NCBI RefSeq assembly: GCF_037572775.1
Contig: NZ_JBBHKA010000001.1
Span: 434,001 to 498,000, forward strand
Source: Ramlibacter sp. PS4R-6
GTDB taxonomy: Bacteria; Pseudomonadota; Gammaproteobacteria; Burkholderiales; Burkholderiaceae_C
Length of the DNA stretch: 64,000 nucleotides
Direction of reading: 5' to 3'
Below the pieces are notes generated by a model that made no database searches, was not told the DNA's origin, and saw nothing but the letters and a program-made list of their open reading frames with translations. This document shows positions 53,727 to 62,243 of this stretch, one piece after another (position 1 is the stretch's first letter; each line of letters opens with the position of its first letter). A program made the translations under genes and the position numbers.

Positions 53727-53727
53727 G

Positions 53728-55884
53728 ATGAACCGACCGACCCGTTCCCTCGCATCCCTCGCGCTGGCCCTGGCCGTCGTGGCGGCGGCGCCCGTGCTCG
53801 CGCAACAGTCGCGCACGCGCACGGCGGCGCGCGAACCCGTCACGCTGAACTTCGTCAACGCCGACATCGAGGCCGTGGCGCGCACGATGGCGGCGATCAC
53901 CGGGCGCAACATCGTGGTGGACCCGCGCGTGAAGGGCACGCTCACGCTCTCCACCGACAAGCCGGTGCCGCCGCAGGCCGCGTACAACCAGTTCCTCGCT
54001 GCCTTGCGCCTGTCGGGGTTCACCGTGGTGGACTCGGGCGGCATCCTCAAGCTGGTGCCCGAGGCCGACGCCAAGCTGCAAGGCGGCGCGGTGAACGCGG
54101 GCGCCGCGCCCGCGGGCGGGCAGATCGTCACGCAGATCTTCCGCCTGAACTTCGAGCCGGCCGGCAACCTCGTGCCCATCCTGCGGCCCCTAATCAGCCC
54201 CAACAACACGATCAACGTCGACCCGTCGACCAACTCGCTGGTCATCACCGATTACGCCGACAACCTGCAGCGCATCGGCCGCATCATCGCGAGCCTGGAC
54301 GTCTCCAATGCCACCGACGTCGACGTGATCCCGCTGCAGCACCAGGTGGCCGCCGACATCGCGCCCGTGGTGCAGCGCCTGATCGACGCGAGCGGCGCCA
54401 GCACCACGCCGGGCGCGCCGGCTGCCGGCGTTGCGGCGGCGGGCGACGCGTCGTTCCGCACGACGATCATCGCGGAGACGCGCAGCAACGCGCTGCTGGT
54501 GCGCGCCGCGAACCCCGCGCGATTGCACCTCGTGCGCTCGATCGTGCAGAAGCTCGACCAGCCCTCCGGCAAGGGCGACACCGGCAACATCTGGGTCGTC
54601 TACCTGAAGAACGCCGAGGCCACGCGCCTGGCCGTGACGCTGCGCGCCGCGATGGCGGCGATGACGCCGGCGGGCACGGGCGCCACCGGGGGCGGCGCGG
54701 CAACGCCCATCTCCGCCGGGGCCTCGACGGGTGCGACTTCCACCGCGGGCGGCGCGAGCCCCGCCACCGCGCCGACGCAGCCGGCCGCGCAGGTGCAGAC
54801 CGGCGGCCAGATCCAGGCCGACCCCGCGACCAACGCGCTGATCATCACCGCGCCCGAGCCGCAGTACCGCCAGATCCGCGCCGTGATCGACCGCCTCGAC
54901 ACGCGGCGCGCGCAGGTCTACATCGAAGGCCTGGTGGCCGAGGTGAACAACAACAAGATCGCGCAGTTCGGCATCCAGTGGCAGCTGCCGCTGAACAGCA
55001 CCGACAAGCAGACCATCGGCATCCTGGGCACCAACTTCAGCGTGGGCACCACGCCCAACATCGTCAGCCTGGCCACGCAGAACGGCACGCTGGGCAGTGT
55101 GCTGCCGGGCAACGGCGTGAACATCGGCACCGTGAGCAAGATCGCCGGCCACTTCGTGCTGTCGTCGATCGCGAACTTCCTGCAGTCCACGGGCGACGGC
55201 AACGTGCTGTCCACGCCCAACCTGCTGACGCTGGACAACGAGGAGGCCAAGATCGTCGTCGGCCAGAACGTGCCCTTCGTCACCGGCCAGTTCACCAACA
55301 CGGGTTCGACCAACGGCTCGGTGAACCCCTTCCAGACGATCGAGCGCAAGGACGTCGGCCTGACGCTGCGCGTGCGCCCGCAGATCAGCGACAACGGCAC
55401 GGTGAAGCTGCAGATCTTCCAGGAAGTGTCCAGCGTCGACGAGTCCTCGCGCAATGCGGTGAGCGGCCTCATCACCAACAAGAGCTCGATCGAATCGAAC
55501 GTTCTGGTGGAAGACGGCTCCATCGTCGTGCTGGGCGGCCTGCTGAAGGATTCGTACAGCGATTCCGACCAGAAGATCCCCGGCCTGGGCGACCTGCCGC
55601 TGGTGGGCAACCTGTTCAAGAGCACGCAGCGCACGCGCAGCAAGAGCAACCTGATGGTGTTCCTGCGCCCGGTGGTGCTGCGCGACGGCGAGCGCACCGA
55701 GATGCTCTCGCTGGACCGCTACGAGCTGATGCGCGGCAAGCAGACCGACGCGCAGCCCACGCCCAGCATCGTCACGCCGGTGAACGAAGGGCCGGTGATG
55801 CCGCCGGGCGTCGGCCCCGTGGCCGTGCCGCCGCAGCCGCCGGGCCAGCCGATCCGCGTGGTGCCGGCCCCGCTGGGCCGCTGA
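53728..55884 (+). CDS. gspD: Type II secretion secretin
   Basis: A 718-residue outer membrane secretin from the ATG at 53728 (AGGATG overlap after the gspN stop). It has a signal peptide cleaved near VLAQQ, then the N0 ([22 protein letters not shown]), N1, N2 and N3 domains, with a long Ala/Gly/Thr linker around 310-360 in N3, and the secretin core with [38 protein letters not shown] and PLVGNLFK. A proline-rich tail of about 50 residues ends the protein. It forms the multimeric outer membrane gate. Confidence 0.95.
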   Translation: MNRPTRSLASLALALAVVAAAPVLAQQSRTRTAAREPVTLNFVNADIEAVARTMAAITGRNIVVDPRVKGTLTLSTDKPVPPQAAYNQFLAALRLSGFTVVDSGGILKLVPEADAKLQGGAVNAGAAPAGGQIVTQIFRLNFEPAGNLVPILRPLISPNNTINVDPSTNSLVITDYADNLQRIGRIIASLDVSNATDVDVIPLQHQVAADIAPVVQRLIDASGASTTPGAPAAGVAAAGDASFRTTIIAETRSNALLVRAANPARLHLVRSIVQKLDQPSGKGDTGNIWVVYLKNAEATRLAVTLRAAMAAMTPAGTGATGGGAATPISAGASTGATSTAGGASPATAPTQPAAQVQTGGQIQADPATNALIITAPEPQYRQIRAVIDRLDTRRAQVYIEGLVAEVNNNKIAQFGIQWQLPLNSTDKQTIGILGTNFSVGTTPNIVSLATQNGTLGSVLPGNGVNIGTVSKIAGHFVLSSIANFLQSTGDGNVLSTPNLLTLDNEEAKIVVGQNVPFVTGQFTNTGSTNGSVNPFQTIERKDVGLTLRVRPQISDNGTVKLQIFQEVSSVDESSRNAVSGLITNKSSIESNVLVEDGSIVVLGGLLKDSYSDSDQKIPGLGDLPLVGNLFKSTQRTRSKSNLMVFLRPVVLRDGERTEMLSLDRYELMRGKQTDAQPTPSIVTPVNEGPVMPPGVGPVAVPPQPPGQPIRVVPAPLGR

Positions 55885-55889
55885 AAGGC

Positions 55890-57278
55890 ATGCGCTACCC
55901 GCTGCCCTACGGCTTCGCGCGCAGCCACCAGCTGCTGCTGGAGGAGGAAGGCGACCAGCTCGTGCTGTGGCACGGCGCCGCGCCCTCGCCGTCGGCGCTG
56001 TCGGAGATCGTGCGCAAGTACGGCGTGCGCGCGCTGCAGCAGCTGGACGCCACGGAGCTGGCGCAGCGCATCTCGGTCGCGTACTCGCAGGGCGAGTCCA
56101 GCGCCGCCACGATCGTGAGCGAGGTGCAGAACGACGCGGACCTCTCGCGCATGATGCAGGAGCTGCCGGCGGTGGAAGACCTGCTGGAGACCAGCGACGA
56201 CGCGCCCATCATCCGCATGCTGAACGCGCTGCTGACGCAGGCCGCGCGCGACGGCGCGAGCGACATCCACATCGAGCCCTACGAGCGCCATTCGAGCGTG
56301 CGCTTCCGCGTGGACGGCACGCTGCGCGAGGTGGTGCAGCCCAACCGCGCGCTGCACGCCGCGCTGATCTCGCGCCTGAAGATCATGGCCGAGCTGGACA
56401 TCGCCGAAAAGCGCCTGCCGCAGGACGGCCGCATCTCGCTGCGCATCGGCACGCGCGCCGTGGATGTGCGCGTGTCCACGCTGCCCAGCGCGCATGGCGA
56501 GCGCGCGGTGCTGCGCCTGCTGGACAAGAGCGAGAGCAAGTTGCAGCTGGAGGCGGTGGGCATGACGGGCGACACGCTCACGCGCTTCGCCGAGCTCATC
56601 ACGCAGCCGCACGGCATCATCCTCGTGACCGGGCCCACGGGCTCGGGCAAGACGACGACGCTCTATGCGTCGCTGGCGCGCATGGACGCGGGCTCCGCCA
56701 ACATCATGACGGTGGAAGACCCGATCGAGTACGAGCTGCAGGGCATCGGCCAGACGCAGGTCAACCCGAAGATCGACCTGGATTTCGCGAAGGCGCTGCG
56801 CGCGATCCTGCGGCAGGACCCGGACATCATCATGATCGGCGAGATCCGCGATTTCGAGACCGCGCAGATCGCGATCCAGGCCTCGCTCACGGGCCACCTC
56901 GTGCTGGCGACGCTGCACACCAACGACGCGGCCAGCGCCGTGACGCGCCTCATCGACATGGGCGTCGAACCGTTCCTGCTGTCTTCGTCGCTGCTCGGCG
57001 TGCTGGCGCAGCGCCTGGTGCGCAAGATCTGCCCCGTGTGCCACGGCAAGAACTGCGAGGCCTGCGGCTTCACCGGTTACCAGGGCCGCACCGGCGTGTT
57101 CGAGCTGATGGTGGTGAACGACCGCATCCGCGAGCTGATCCACAACCGCGGCGCCGAATCGGAAATCCGCGAAGCGGCACTTGCCGGCGGCATGCGCCTG
57201 ATGCGCGAGGACGGCGAACGGTTGGTGCGCGAGGGCATCACCTCGCCGGAGGAAGTGCTGCGCGTGACGCGCGACTAG
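55890..57278 (+). CDS. gspE: Type II secretion ATPase
   Basis: A 462-residue traffic ATPase, somewhat shorter than classical GspE. Walker A is [15 protein letters not shown], the Asp box is [11 protein letters not shown], Walker [18 protein letters not shown], and the His box [16 protein letters not shown]. The zinc tetracysteine is [14 protein letters not shown]. It powers pseudopilus assembly from the cytoplasmic face together with GspL. It is the last T2SS gene here: the next gene is on the other strand and gspF is not found. Confidence 0.95.
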   Translation: MRYPLPYGFARSHQLLLEEEGDQLVLWHGAAPSPSALSEIVRKYGVRALQQLDATELAQRISVAYSQGESSAATIVSEVQNDADLSRMMQELPAVEDLLETSDDAPIIRMLNALLTQAARDGASDIHIEPYERHSSVRFRVDGTLREVVQPNRALHAALISRLKIMAELDIAEKRLPQDGRISLRIGTRAVDVRVSTLPSAHGERAVLRLLDKSESKLQLEAVGMTGDTLTRFAELITQPHGIILVTGPTGSGKTTTLYASLARMDAGSANIMTVEDPIEYELQGIGQTQVNPKIDLDFAKALRAILRQDPDIIMIGEIRDFETAQIAIQASLTGHLVLATLHTNDAASAVTRLIDMGVEPFLLSSSLLGVLAQRLVRKICPVCHGKNCEACGFTGYQGRTGVFELMVVNDRIRELIHNRGAESEIREAALAGGMRLMREDGERLVREGITSPEEVLRVTRD

Positions 57279-57285
57279 CGCGCCG

Positions 57286-57453
57286 TCACTCCACGCGCTC
57301 GGGCGCGTGCGGCTGGCCGGGCAGGTCGATGGGGATGTAGCGGCGGCCCGGCTCGTCTTCCGGCGACGGCGGCGACTGCGGCTTGCGATCCCCCGGCTGC
57401 GGGTCCGGGTTGTTCATGGGCGGGATGTCTTCCGGGGTGGGCACTTCGGGCAT
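57286..57453 (-). CDS. Small proline-rich hypothetical protein
   Basis: A 55-residue protein from MPEVPTPEDI with an AAGGAG ribosome site. Very rich in Pro, Asp and Glu with an IPIDLPGQP segment near the end; no signal peptide or membrane segment. It ends 7 bp from the convergent gspE stop and follows the next small gene by 2 bp. It looks disordered. Function unknown. Confidence 0.55.
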   Translation of the reverse strand: MPEVPTPEDIPPMNNPDPQPGDRKPQSPPSPEDEPGRRYIPIDLPGQPHAPERVE

Positions 57454-57455
57454 GG

Positions 57456-57638
57456 TCACTCCTTGTCCGGGTCGGCCCGGTTCTTGTCCGCGTCGTCCGC
57501 GCCCTGCGTGGGGTCGGCTTCGCTCTGGTCGCGCTCGATGCGCTTGTGCTCGCTGGCACCCGGCTTGGGCTCGGGAATCTTCTGTTCGGGGAAGCGATGC
57601 GTCATCGCATCGCCCACCGGCGTCTGGTCTTGGGGCAT
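57456..57638 (-). CDS. Small hydrophilic hypothetical protein
   Basis: A 60-residue protein with an AAAGGAG ribosome site. It is polar throughout, with alternating acidic and basic residues (EQKIPEPKPGASEHKRIERDQSEADP). It sits 2 bp before the proline-rich protein, and both look like a two-gene unit of stress-type small hydrophilic proteins. Function unknown. Confidence 0.55.
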   Translation of the reverse strand: MPQDQTPVGDAMTHRFPEQKIPEPKPGASEHKRIERDQSEADPTQGADDADKNRADPDKE

Positions 57639-57817
57639 GGCCGTGCTCCTTTCGCAACCATTCTTGGCCGCCGGCTGCAGCGCGCACCTCGGCCGCAAGC
57701 GCATGCGGGTGTCGGAAGTTACCTGCGCAGTGTCACGGCTGGCCGCGCGCAGGTTACGGCTGGCGCAAGGTGTGTCGGCGACGCGGGCAAGCCATCCATA
57801 CGGCGTATGTTGTCGGC

Positions 57818-58846
57818 ATGACCCTTGCCTGGCGCTCCGTCGGCATCCTCGCGATCGGGGCGCTCTTCGGCGGCCTCGTGGCTGGCTGGGCCGTGTACGA
57901 GAACGCGGACGCGCTGCGGGCGGTGGCCGCGCCGAAGCGCGTGCAGACGGCAACGATGAGGCAGGAAGCGCCTTGCCCCGGCGCCATCACCCTGCCCGCC
58001 TCGGCGAACGACGATGCGCGCTTCCAGCTCGTCGAGGCAGGGGCCGACCACAAGCCCGCGGACGTGCGGGCGTTCATCGTCATCGGCAAGGAGGCGGCCG
58101 CCTCTGGCCGGCCGCGCGATGCCGAACTCTCCTTCATCATGGCGTGTCGCGTGGCGTCGCGACCGGGCACCGACATCGTGCTGCTCGCCGACGCGAAGTA
58201 CCAGTTGGCGCGCCACTTCGCCGAGAACGCGCGCGGCCGCGACAGCCGGCAGGCCGAGGACCTGCGCCGGCGCGCCCGCGTGCTCTTTGGCGACAGCCTG
58301 CGCATCTACGCCGTGCGGCTCGGGAACGAGCACGAGAAGGCGACGTTCGCTGCCAACGGTTTGGCCGCGCTCGACGAACCCGCTGCGCGCACGATCGCGG
58401 CAGCCCAGCCTGCGCCTGCACCCGCAGTTGCACCTGCGCCCGCACCCGCACCCCCGGCCAAGGCGAAGGCGCCCGCAGCGCCGGTCGCCCCCGTTCCTGC
58501 GGTCGCCCACAACAACGACACGCGCGTGCTCGGTTCCGCGCCGGCGCCGGCCGCACGGCCACGCCCGAGTTTCGATTGCACGCGGGCCCTTTCGCGCACC
58601 GAGCGGCTGATCTGCGCGGACGCGCAGCTGTCGCAACTCGATTCCGAACTGGGCCGCCTTTATGCGCAGGCGAAAGCGGGCGCGCCCGACATGGGCGACT
58701 TCAGGCGGCGCAGCGACGCCGAGTGGCAACGCCGCGAGCAGTCATGCCGGGACCGTGGTTGCCTGGTGGACTGGTACGCCACGCGGCGCGCGCAGTTGCT
58801 CGACGAAATCGAGTCGCAGCGCGCCCGCCGCCACGCCGCGCGCTAG
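57818..58846 (+). CDS. Secreted/membrane-anchored protein with LprI-like domain
   Basis: A 342-residue protein. An N-terminal hydrophobic segment (AWRSVGILAIGALFGGLVAGWAVYE) serves as signal or anchor. A helical TPR-like middle (LSFIMACRVASRPGTDIV...YQLARHFAENARG) is followed by an Ala/Pro linker, and the C-terminal domain SFDCTRALSRTERLICADAQLSQLD with SCRDRGC has the cysteine pattern of lysozyme-inhibitor LprI/DUF1311 domains. TATGTT at 57806-57811 is 6 nt before the ATG, with no Shine-Dalgarno, so a leaderless transcript is likely. Envelope protection is a plausible role. Confidence 0.78.
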   Translation: MTLAWRSVGILAIGALFGGLVAGWAVYENADALRAVAAPKRVQTATMRQEAPCPGAITLPASANDDARFQLVEAGADHKPADVRAFIVIGKEAAASGRPRDAELSFIMACRVASRPGTDIVLLADAKYQLARHFAENARGRDSRQAEDLRRRARVLFGDSLRIYAVRLGNEHEKATFAANGLAALDEPAARTIAAAQPAPAPAVAPAPAPAPPAKAKAPAAPVAPVPAVAHNNDTRVLGSAPAPAARPRPSFDCTRALSRTERLICADAQLSQLDSELGRLYAQAKAGAPDMGDFRRRSDAEWQRREQSCRDRGCLVDWYATRRAQLLDEIESQRARRHAAR

Positions 58847-58861
58847 CCTGCCGCCGCGCGG

Positions 58862-59770
58862 TCACCAGTCGCCGCCGCCGCCCGCGTCGCCACCGCCGCC
58901 GTCATCCCAGCCGCCGTCACCGGCGATGCCGAAGTCGTCGCCGCCCATGTCGGTGTTGAGGTTGCGGCGCATGCCGTCGTCGATCTGGTCGAGCGTGGGA
59001 TGCGGGCCGTTGTCACCTGACAGCGGCGCGGCATTGGCATTGCCGTGCTCAAACATGCGCCGGCCGATCTCCTGCGCGGCGACCGCGCCGGCACCGATCG
59101 CGAGACCTGTCGCAACGCCGCGGCCGATCGACGAACCCATGGAGGGTTGTTGTTGCGGCGGCCCGTAGCCGGGCGGGTAGGGCTGCGCACCGCTGCCGTT
59201 GGCCGGGTAGTAAGCCGGTTGCGCACCGGGTGCATAGCCGCCATTTGCGCTCGCGGCTTCCATCGCGCGCTGGCGGCGGCGCAGCAGCATCGCGCCAATC
59301 GCGACGACCGCGCCCACAAGGAGCAGCGTGCCCCACGGGAAGCCGCGCGCCGCGGGCTCCTGGGGCCGCAAGCTGCCGGTGTCGGCGGGCGCGCCCATCT
59401 GCTTGGCGCGCGGCTGCGTGGTCGACGTCGCCGGTGCGTTGGCGTTGGACAGCTGGTTGCGCAGCGCCTGCACCGATTCCGCCTTGGCGAACGGCAAGCC
59501 GGGCGCCATCTTCTCAGCGGTCGCGAGCTCCCGCTTCGCGACATCGAACTCGCGGCCCCGCGCGGCGAGTTCCGCCTTCACGTAATGCGCGCGGGCGCTG
59601 TTCGGGTGCGCCTTGAGCACCTCCTCGATCATCGCGTTGGCGCGCTCGAGGTTGCCGCTGTTGGCGGCCTGGTAGATCTGGGCGACGGTGGGTTCGCCCT
59701 GCGCGGCGGCGCCGAAGGCCAGCAGCGCGGCGGCAGCGAACAACACCATCAGGCGGAAAACGGATCGCAT
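58862..59770 (-). CDS. TPR-containing membrane protein with Gly/Asp-rich tail
   Basis: A 302-residue protein. Signal-like N-terminus RSVFRLMVLFAAAALLAFG, a tetratricopeptide-type helical region (AQIYQAANSGNLERANAMIEEVLKAHPNSARAHYVKAEL), a membrane helix GTLLLVGAVVAIGAMLL followed by RRRQR, a Tyr/Pro/Gly linker (PAYYPANGSGAQPYPPGYGPPQQQ), and a C-terminal stretch rich in Asp and Gly (DDFGIAGDGGWDDGGGGDAGG). The pattern occurs in betaproteobacterial hypothetical proteins. It might bind divalent cations or nucleic acid, but no motif proves this. Confidence 0.72.
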   Translation of the reverse strand: MRSVFRLMVLFAAAALLAFGAAAQGEPTVAQIYQAANSGNLERANAMIEEVLKAHPNSARAHYVKAELAARGREFDVAKRELATAEKMAPGLPFAKAESVQALRNQLSNANAPATSTTQPRAKQMGAPADTGSLRPQEPAARGFPWGTLLLVGAVVAIGAMLLRRRQRAMEAASANGGYAPGAQPAYYPANGSGAQPYPPGYGPPQQQPSMGSSIGRGVATGLAIGAGAVAAQEIGRRMFEHGNANAAPLSGDNGPHPTLDQIDDGMRRNLNTDMGGDDFGIAGDGGWDDGGGGDAGGGGDW

Positions 59771-59843
59771 GGCTGGGCCTTTGTCGGATACACCGGATAT
59801 GCGTTCGACGCCCGGCGATTCAAGACGTTCCCGCGTGCGGGGT

Positions 59844-60335
59844 TCAGAAATGCAGCCAGTCCTCTTCCGGCAGCGCCATCAGGAAGGCGCACGCCTTGTC
59901 GAGCCGCTTGTGCTTGTCGGCCCACTCCAGCTGCTCTTTCAGGCGCAGGCGCTTCTGCATCGCGGGCGCCAGGTTCCACGCGCCGCCGTCGATGGCCAGC
60001 GGTGGGATCAGGCCGGCTGGCGCGCCCTCGGCGAGCACGGCATAGAACGCAACCCACGGCTTCAGCATCGGGCACACGCGGTTGTTGCGCCGGGCCAGGA
60101 CCATGGCCTGGTCCAGCGTGACCACCGGCGCCGCTGCAGCGGCCTTCTCGTCCGCGCGCATCTTGCGCAGCTGCGCGAGGTCGGTATTGGGCTTGGTCGA
60201 CTGGAACTGCTGGTTGTGCTGGTTCTGCAGCTTCTGGAATTCGTCCCAGGCGGTCTGCGACACATCCTCGAGCGCAGCCGGCAGCGTGGCGCGCAGCTGC
60301 GTCAGGTTTTGCTTGTCGGCTTTTTTGGTGGCCAT
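59844..60335 (-). CDS. Hypothetical protein, possible HTH-free helical family
   Basis: A 163-residue protein from MATKKADKQN at 60335; the 31 upstream codons are open but not coding-like. It is largely helical and basic, with DEFQKLQNQHNQQFQ and a hydrophobic RVCPMLKPWVAFYAVLAEGAPAGLIPP middle. A conserved LEWADKHKRLDKACAFLMALPEEDWLHF end suggests a real folded protein. No ribosome site of note and no known domain recognised. Confidence 0.65.
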   Translation of the reverse strand: MATKKADKQNLTQLRATLPAALEDVSQTAWDEFQKLQNQHNQQFQSTKPNTDLAQLRKMRADEKAAAAAPVVTLDQAMVLARRNNRVCPMLKPWVAFYAVLAEGAPAGLIPPLAIDGGAWNLAPAMQKRLRLKEQLEWADKHKRLDKACAFLMALPEEDWLHF

Positions 60336-60443
60336 GGGGAACGGAAGACGCAGCGTAGCGCTGGCACGGTGCGCGTGCAAATCGAATGGAAAACACCCCC
60401 GGAGCCGTGAGGTTCCCCGGAGAGTCAAGCCACTTCGCGAATC

Positions 60444-60497
60444 TCAGCAATGACTCGACGCCAGACATGGCTGACGCCGGGTTCTGTCCATTGCTGA
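60444..60497. repeat. 9 bp inverted repeat flanking a 36 bp spacer
   Basis: TCAGCAATG at 60444-60452 and CATTGCTGA at 60489-60497 are exact inverted copies. Each is also followed by a copy of ACTCG. They lie in the non-coding stretch 60336-60532 at the edge of the lower-GC patch and have no assigned role. Confidence 0.4.
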
Positions 60498-60532
60498 CTC
60501 GCGCCCCTACCGCTGATGCGTTGAATGAGCCT

Positions 60533-60706
60533 ATGCCCAGCGAGCGCAAACAGCCAACCTCCACCGAGAAAATGCGTGTCCCCGCGCCGCAAGAGAAGGC
60601 GGGGCGCTCCGGCGAGGGTGCGCGCAGCGTGATCCCCTACATGAAGGCGGATCAGCGTGCGCGGGCTGCCGCTCGCATCGCCAAACGTCTCGACCGCGAG
60701 CTATAG
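60533..60706 (+). CDS. Small basic hypothetical protein
   Basis: A 57-residue candidate from MPSERKQPTS. Basic C-terminus (RARAAARIAKRLDREL), no membrane segment, no clear ribosome site. It overlaps the convergent next gene by 6 bp. Low confidence: the frame is open further upstream and base composition here is less GC-rich than the surroundings. Confidence 0.35.
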   Translation: MPSERKQPTSTEKMRVPAPQEKAGRSGEGARSVIPYMKADQRARAAARIAKRLDREL

Positions 60707-61039
60707 CGGGACGGGCTGCGTTGGCAGAGCGCGGAAGCCCTCGAGCAAAGACTGATGCTTGATCTGGTCCAATTCGGACGCGGGTGGTAGCCCTTCGATC
60801 ATGATCCGCGCGTGGGCCAACGCAAGATAGAGGGCCCGCTCCGCGCTGTTCGTCAGCAGCGGCGGCCTTGCCTTCAGAACGCATCCGATTTGCTCGAAGT
60901 AGCTTTCCGGGCGCGAGTCGAAAAGCTTGATGTAGGGCGCGTACTCCTCGCGGTCCCCACCGGACGGGCACGCGTATGCGGCGATGTAGTAACCCCGAAA
61001 AGGCCCGGTGACGATCTCGTTCATGTCCGACTGCGACAT
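60701..61039 (-). CDS. Hypothetical protein of the lower-GC patch
   Basis: A 112-residue protein (MSQSDMNEIV or, from the second Met, 107 residues). It has a compact alpha/beta look: FRGYYIAAYACP, FDSRPESYFEQIG and ERALYLALAHARIMIE. Codon use is less GC-biased than in the neighbours. It starts 2 bp downstream of the 87-residue gene, so the two form a small unit. No domain recognised. Confidence 0.55.
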   Translation of the reverse strand: MSQSDMNEIVTGPFRGYYIAAYACPSGGDREEYAPYIKLFDSRPESYFEQIGCVLKARPPLLTNSAERALYLALAHARIMIEGLPPASELDQIKHQSLLEGFRALPTQPVPL

Positions 61040-61041
61040 GC

Positions 61042-61305
61042 TTAAGGCTTCGGGTGCGTACCTTCCTGATCCGAGTGACCTCTGATGCGTTTGATTGCAC
61101 GCAACTCCGCCTCGATCAGTTTCTCGACGTTTTCCACCATCGCCGAACGATTACCCGCCCTGGCTTGTTCGCGCAGGGTCTCGAGAGCGGCCAATCGCGC
61201 GATCGCTTCCGCTTCGTCTTTGTCCAAATGAATTCTTGCCTTTGGCATGCTGCCCCGCATGTGCGCCAAATGTGCGTCTTTCGCAGCTGATCCGGTGTAG
61301 GACAA
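61042..61305 (-). CDS. Hypothetical small helical protein of the lower-GC patch
   Basis: An 87-residue protein, MSYTGSAAKD at 61305, with alternative starts at 61260 and 61248 (MPKARIHLDK). The rest, DEAEAIARLAALETLREQARAGNRSAMVENVEKLIEAELRAIKRI, is one long helix pair rich in Glu, Lys and Ala. It precedes the 112-residue gene by 2 bp. Small paired genes of this kind can be toxin-antitoxin-like, but no family match is seen. Confidence 0.5.
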   Translation of the reverse strand: MSYTGSAAKDAHLAHMRGSMPKARIHLDKDEAEAIARLAALETLREQARAGNRSAMVENVEKLIEAELRAIKRIRGHSDQEGTHPKP

Positions 61306-61324
61306 CTGCTCAGTTACGCCGGAA

Positions 61325-61353
61325 TTGTAGAAATCCGACGCCTTTTGTAGAAA
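61325..61353. repeat. Direct repeat TTGTAGAAA, 20 bp apart
   Basis: TTGTAGAAA occurs at 61325-61333 and 61345-61353, exactly two helical turns apart, upstream of the small-gene unit on the minus strand and between it and tRNA-Phe. It may be a regulatory site or part of an integration junction. Confidence 0.35.
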
Positions 61354-61393
61354 CGCCCCGGAAGCCGGATGGGCTGCCGAGGCGCATGAAATC

Positions 61394-61469
61394 TGGTGGC
61401 CTGGGGCGGAATCGAACCACCGACACGCGGATTTTCAATCCGCTGCTCTACCAACTGAGCTACCGGGCC
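61394..61469 (-). tRNA. tRNA-Phe (GAA)
   Basis: A 76 nt tRNA on the minus strand with encoded CCA. The anticodon arm is GCGGA-TTGAAAA-TCCGC with anticodon GAA (Phe), the D arm GCTCAGTTGGTAGAGC and the T arm GGTGG-TTCGATT-CCGCC are standard. The acceptor stem pairs GGCCCGG with CCAGGCC, leaving a C5-A68 mismatch. It is the only tRNA in the window. Confidence 0.95.
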
Positions 61470-61496
61470 GTGAGCCGGCAATTATATCAGCGGCGC

Positions 61497-62201
61497 TCAG
61501 GCGCCCCGCTTCCCTCTGGACAGGTCCACGCCCAGCTGCTTGAGCTTGCGATACAGGTGCGTGCGCTCCAGGCCGGTCTTCTCGGCCACGCGCGTCATCG
61601 AGCCGCCTTCCTTGGCCAGGTGGAACTCGAAATAGCTTTTCTCGAACTCGTCGCGTGCGTCGCGCAGGGGCTTGTCCAGCTCGAACACCTGGCGCGCCTG
61701 CGGGCCCATCTCCATGACCGGCGGCAGATTCTGGCCGCCCGTCATTGCGGCCTCCACCGTGAGCTCGGTAACGGGCGCCGACGGCATCACGCCGGGCATG
61801 CCGGGCTTGCGCAGGGCCGCGGCGGCCGCCGGGCCGTTGCCGCGGGAGAGCGCCGCTTCCACCGCCTTGAGCAGCTTCTGCATGGTGATCGGCTTCTCGA
61901 GGAAGGACTGCGCGCCGATCTTGGTGGCCTCCACCGCCGTCTCGATGGTGGCGTGGCCGCTCATCATGATCACCGGCATCGTGAGCAGGCCGGTGGTGGA
62001 CCACTCCTTCAGCAGCGTGACGCCGTCGGTGTCGGGCATCCAGATGTCCAGGAGCACGAGGTCGGGCCGGTTGCGGGTGCGCGCGCCGCGCGCCTGGGCC
62101 GCGTTCTCCGCGAGCTCCACGTTGTGGCCTTCGTCGTTGAGGATTTCCGAGAGCAGGTCGCGGATGCCCAGTTCGTCGTCGACCACCAGGATGTTTGCCA
62201 T
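61497..62201 (-). CDS. ntrX: NtrX-like response regulator with Fis HTH, lacking AAA+ domain
   Basis: A 234-residue protein. The receiver domain has VVDDELGIRDLL, the phospho-acceptor Asp in LVLLDIWMPDTDG, a conserved Thr/Ser in MMSGHATIETAV and the Lys in FLEKPITMQKLL. After a linker (about 120-180) a Fis-type helix-turn-helix ends the protein (GSMTRVAEKTGLERTHLYRKLKQLGV). The sigma54-activation AAA+ domain (with GAFTGA) of enterobacterial NtrC/NtrX is absent. It is followed, 42 bp away, by the NtrY-like kinase on the same strand, making a two-component pair. The short form is expected in Burkholderiales. Confidence 0.88.
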   Translation of the reverse strand: MANILVVDDELGIRDLLSEILNDEGHNVELAENAAQARGARTRNRPDLVLLDIWMPDTDGVTLLKEWSTTGLLTMPVIMMSGHATIETAVEATKIGAQSFLEKPITMQKLLKAVEAALSRGNGPAAAAALRKPGMPGVMPSAPVTELTVEAAMTGGQNLPPVMEMGPQARQVFELDKPLRDARDEFEKSYFEFHLAKEGGSMTRVAEKTGLERTHLYRKLKQLGVDLSRGKRGA

Positions 62202-62243
62202 GTGTGCAGCTGCTTTGTTCTTGACGCCCGCAACGTGGTGTTG

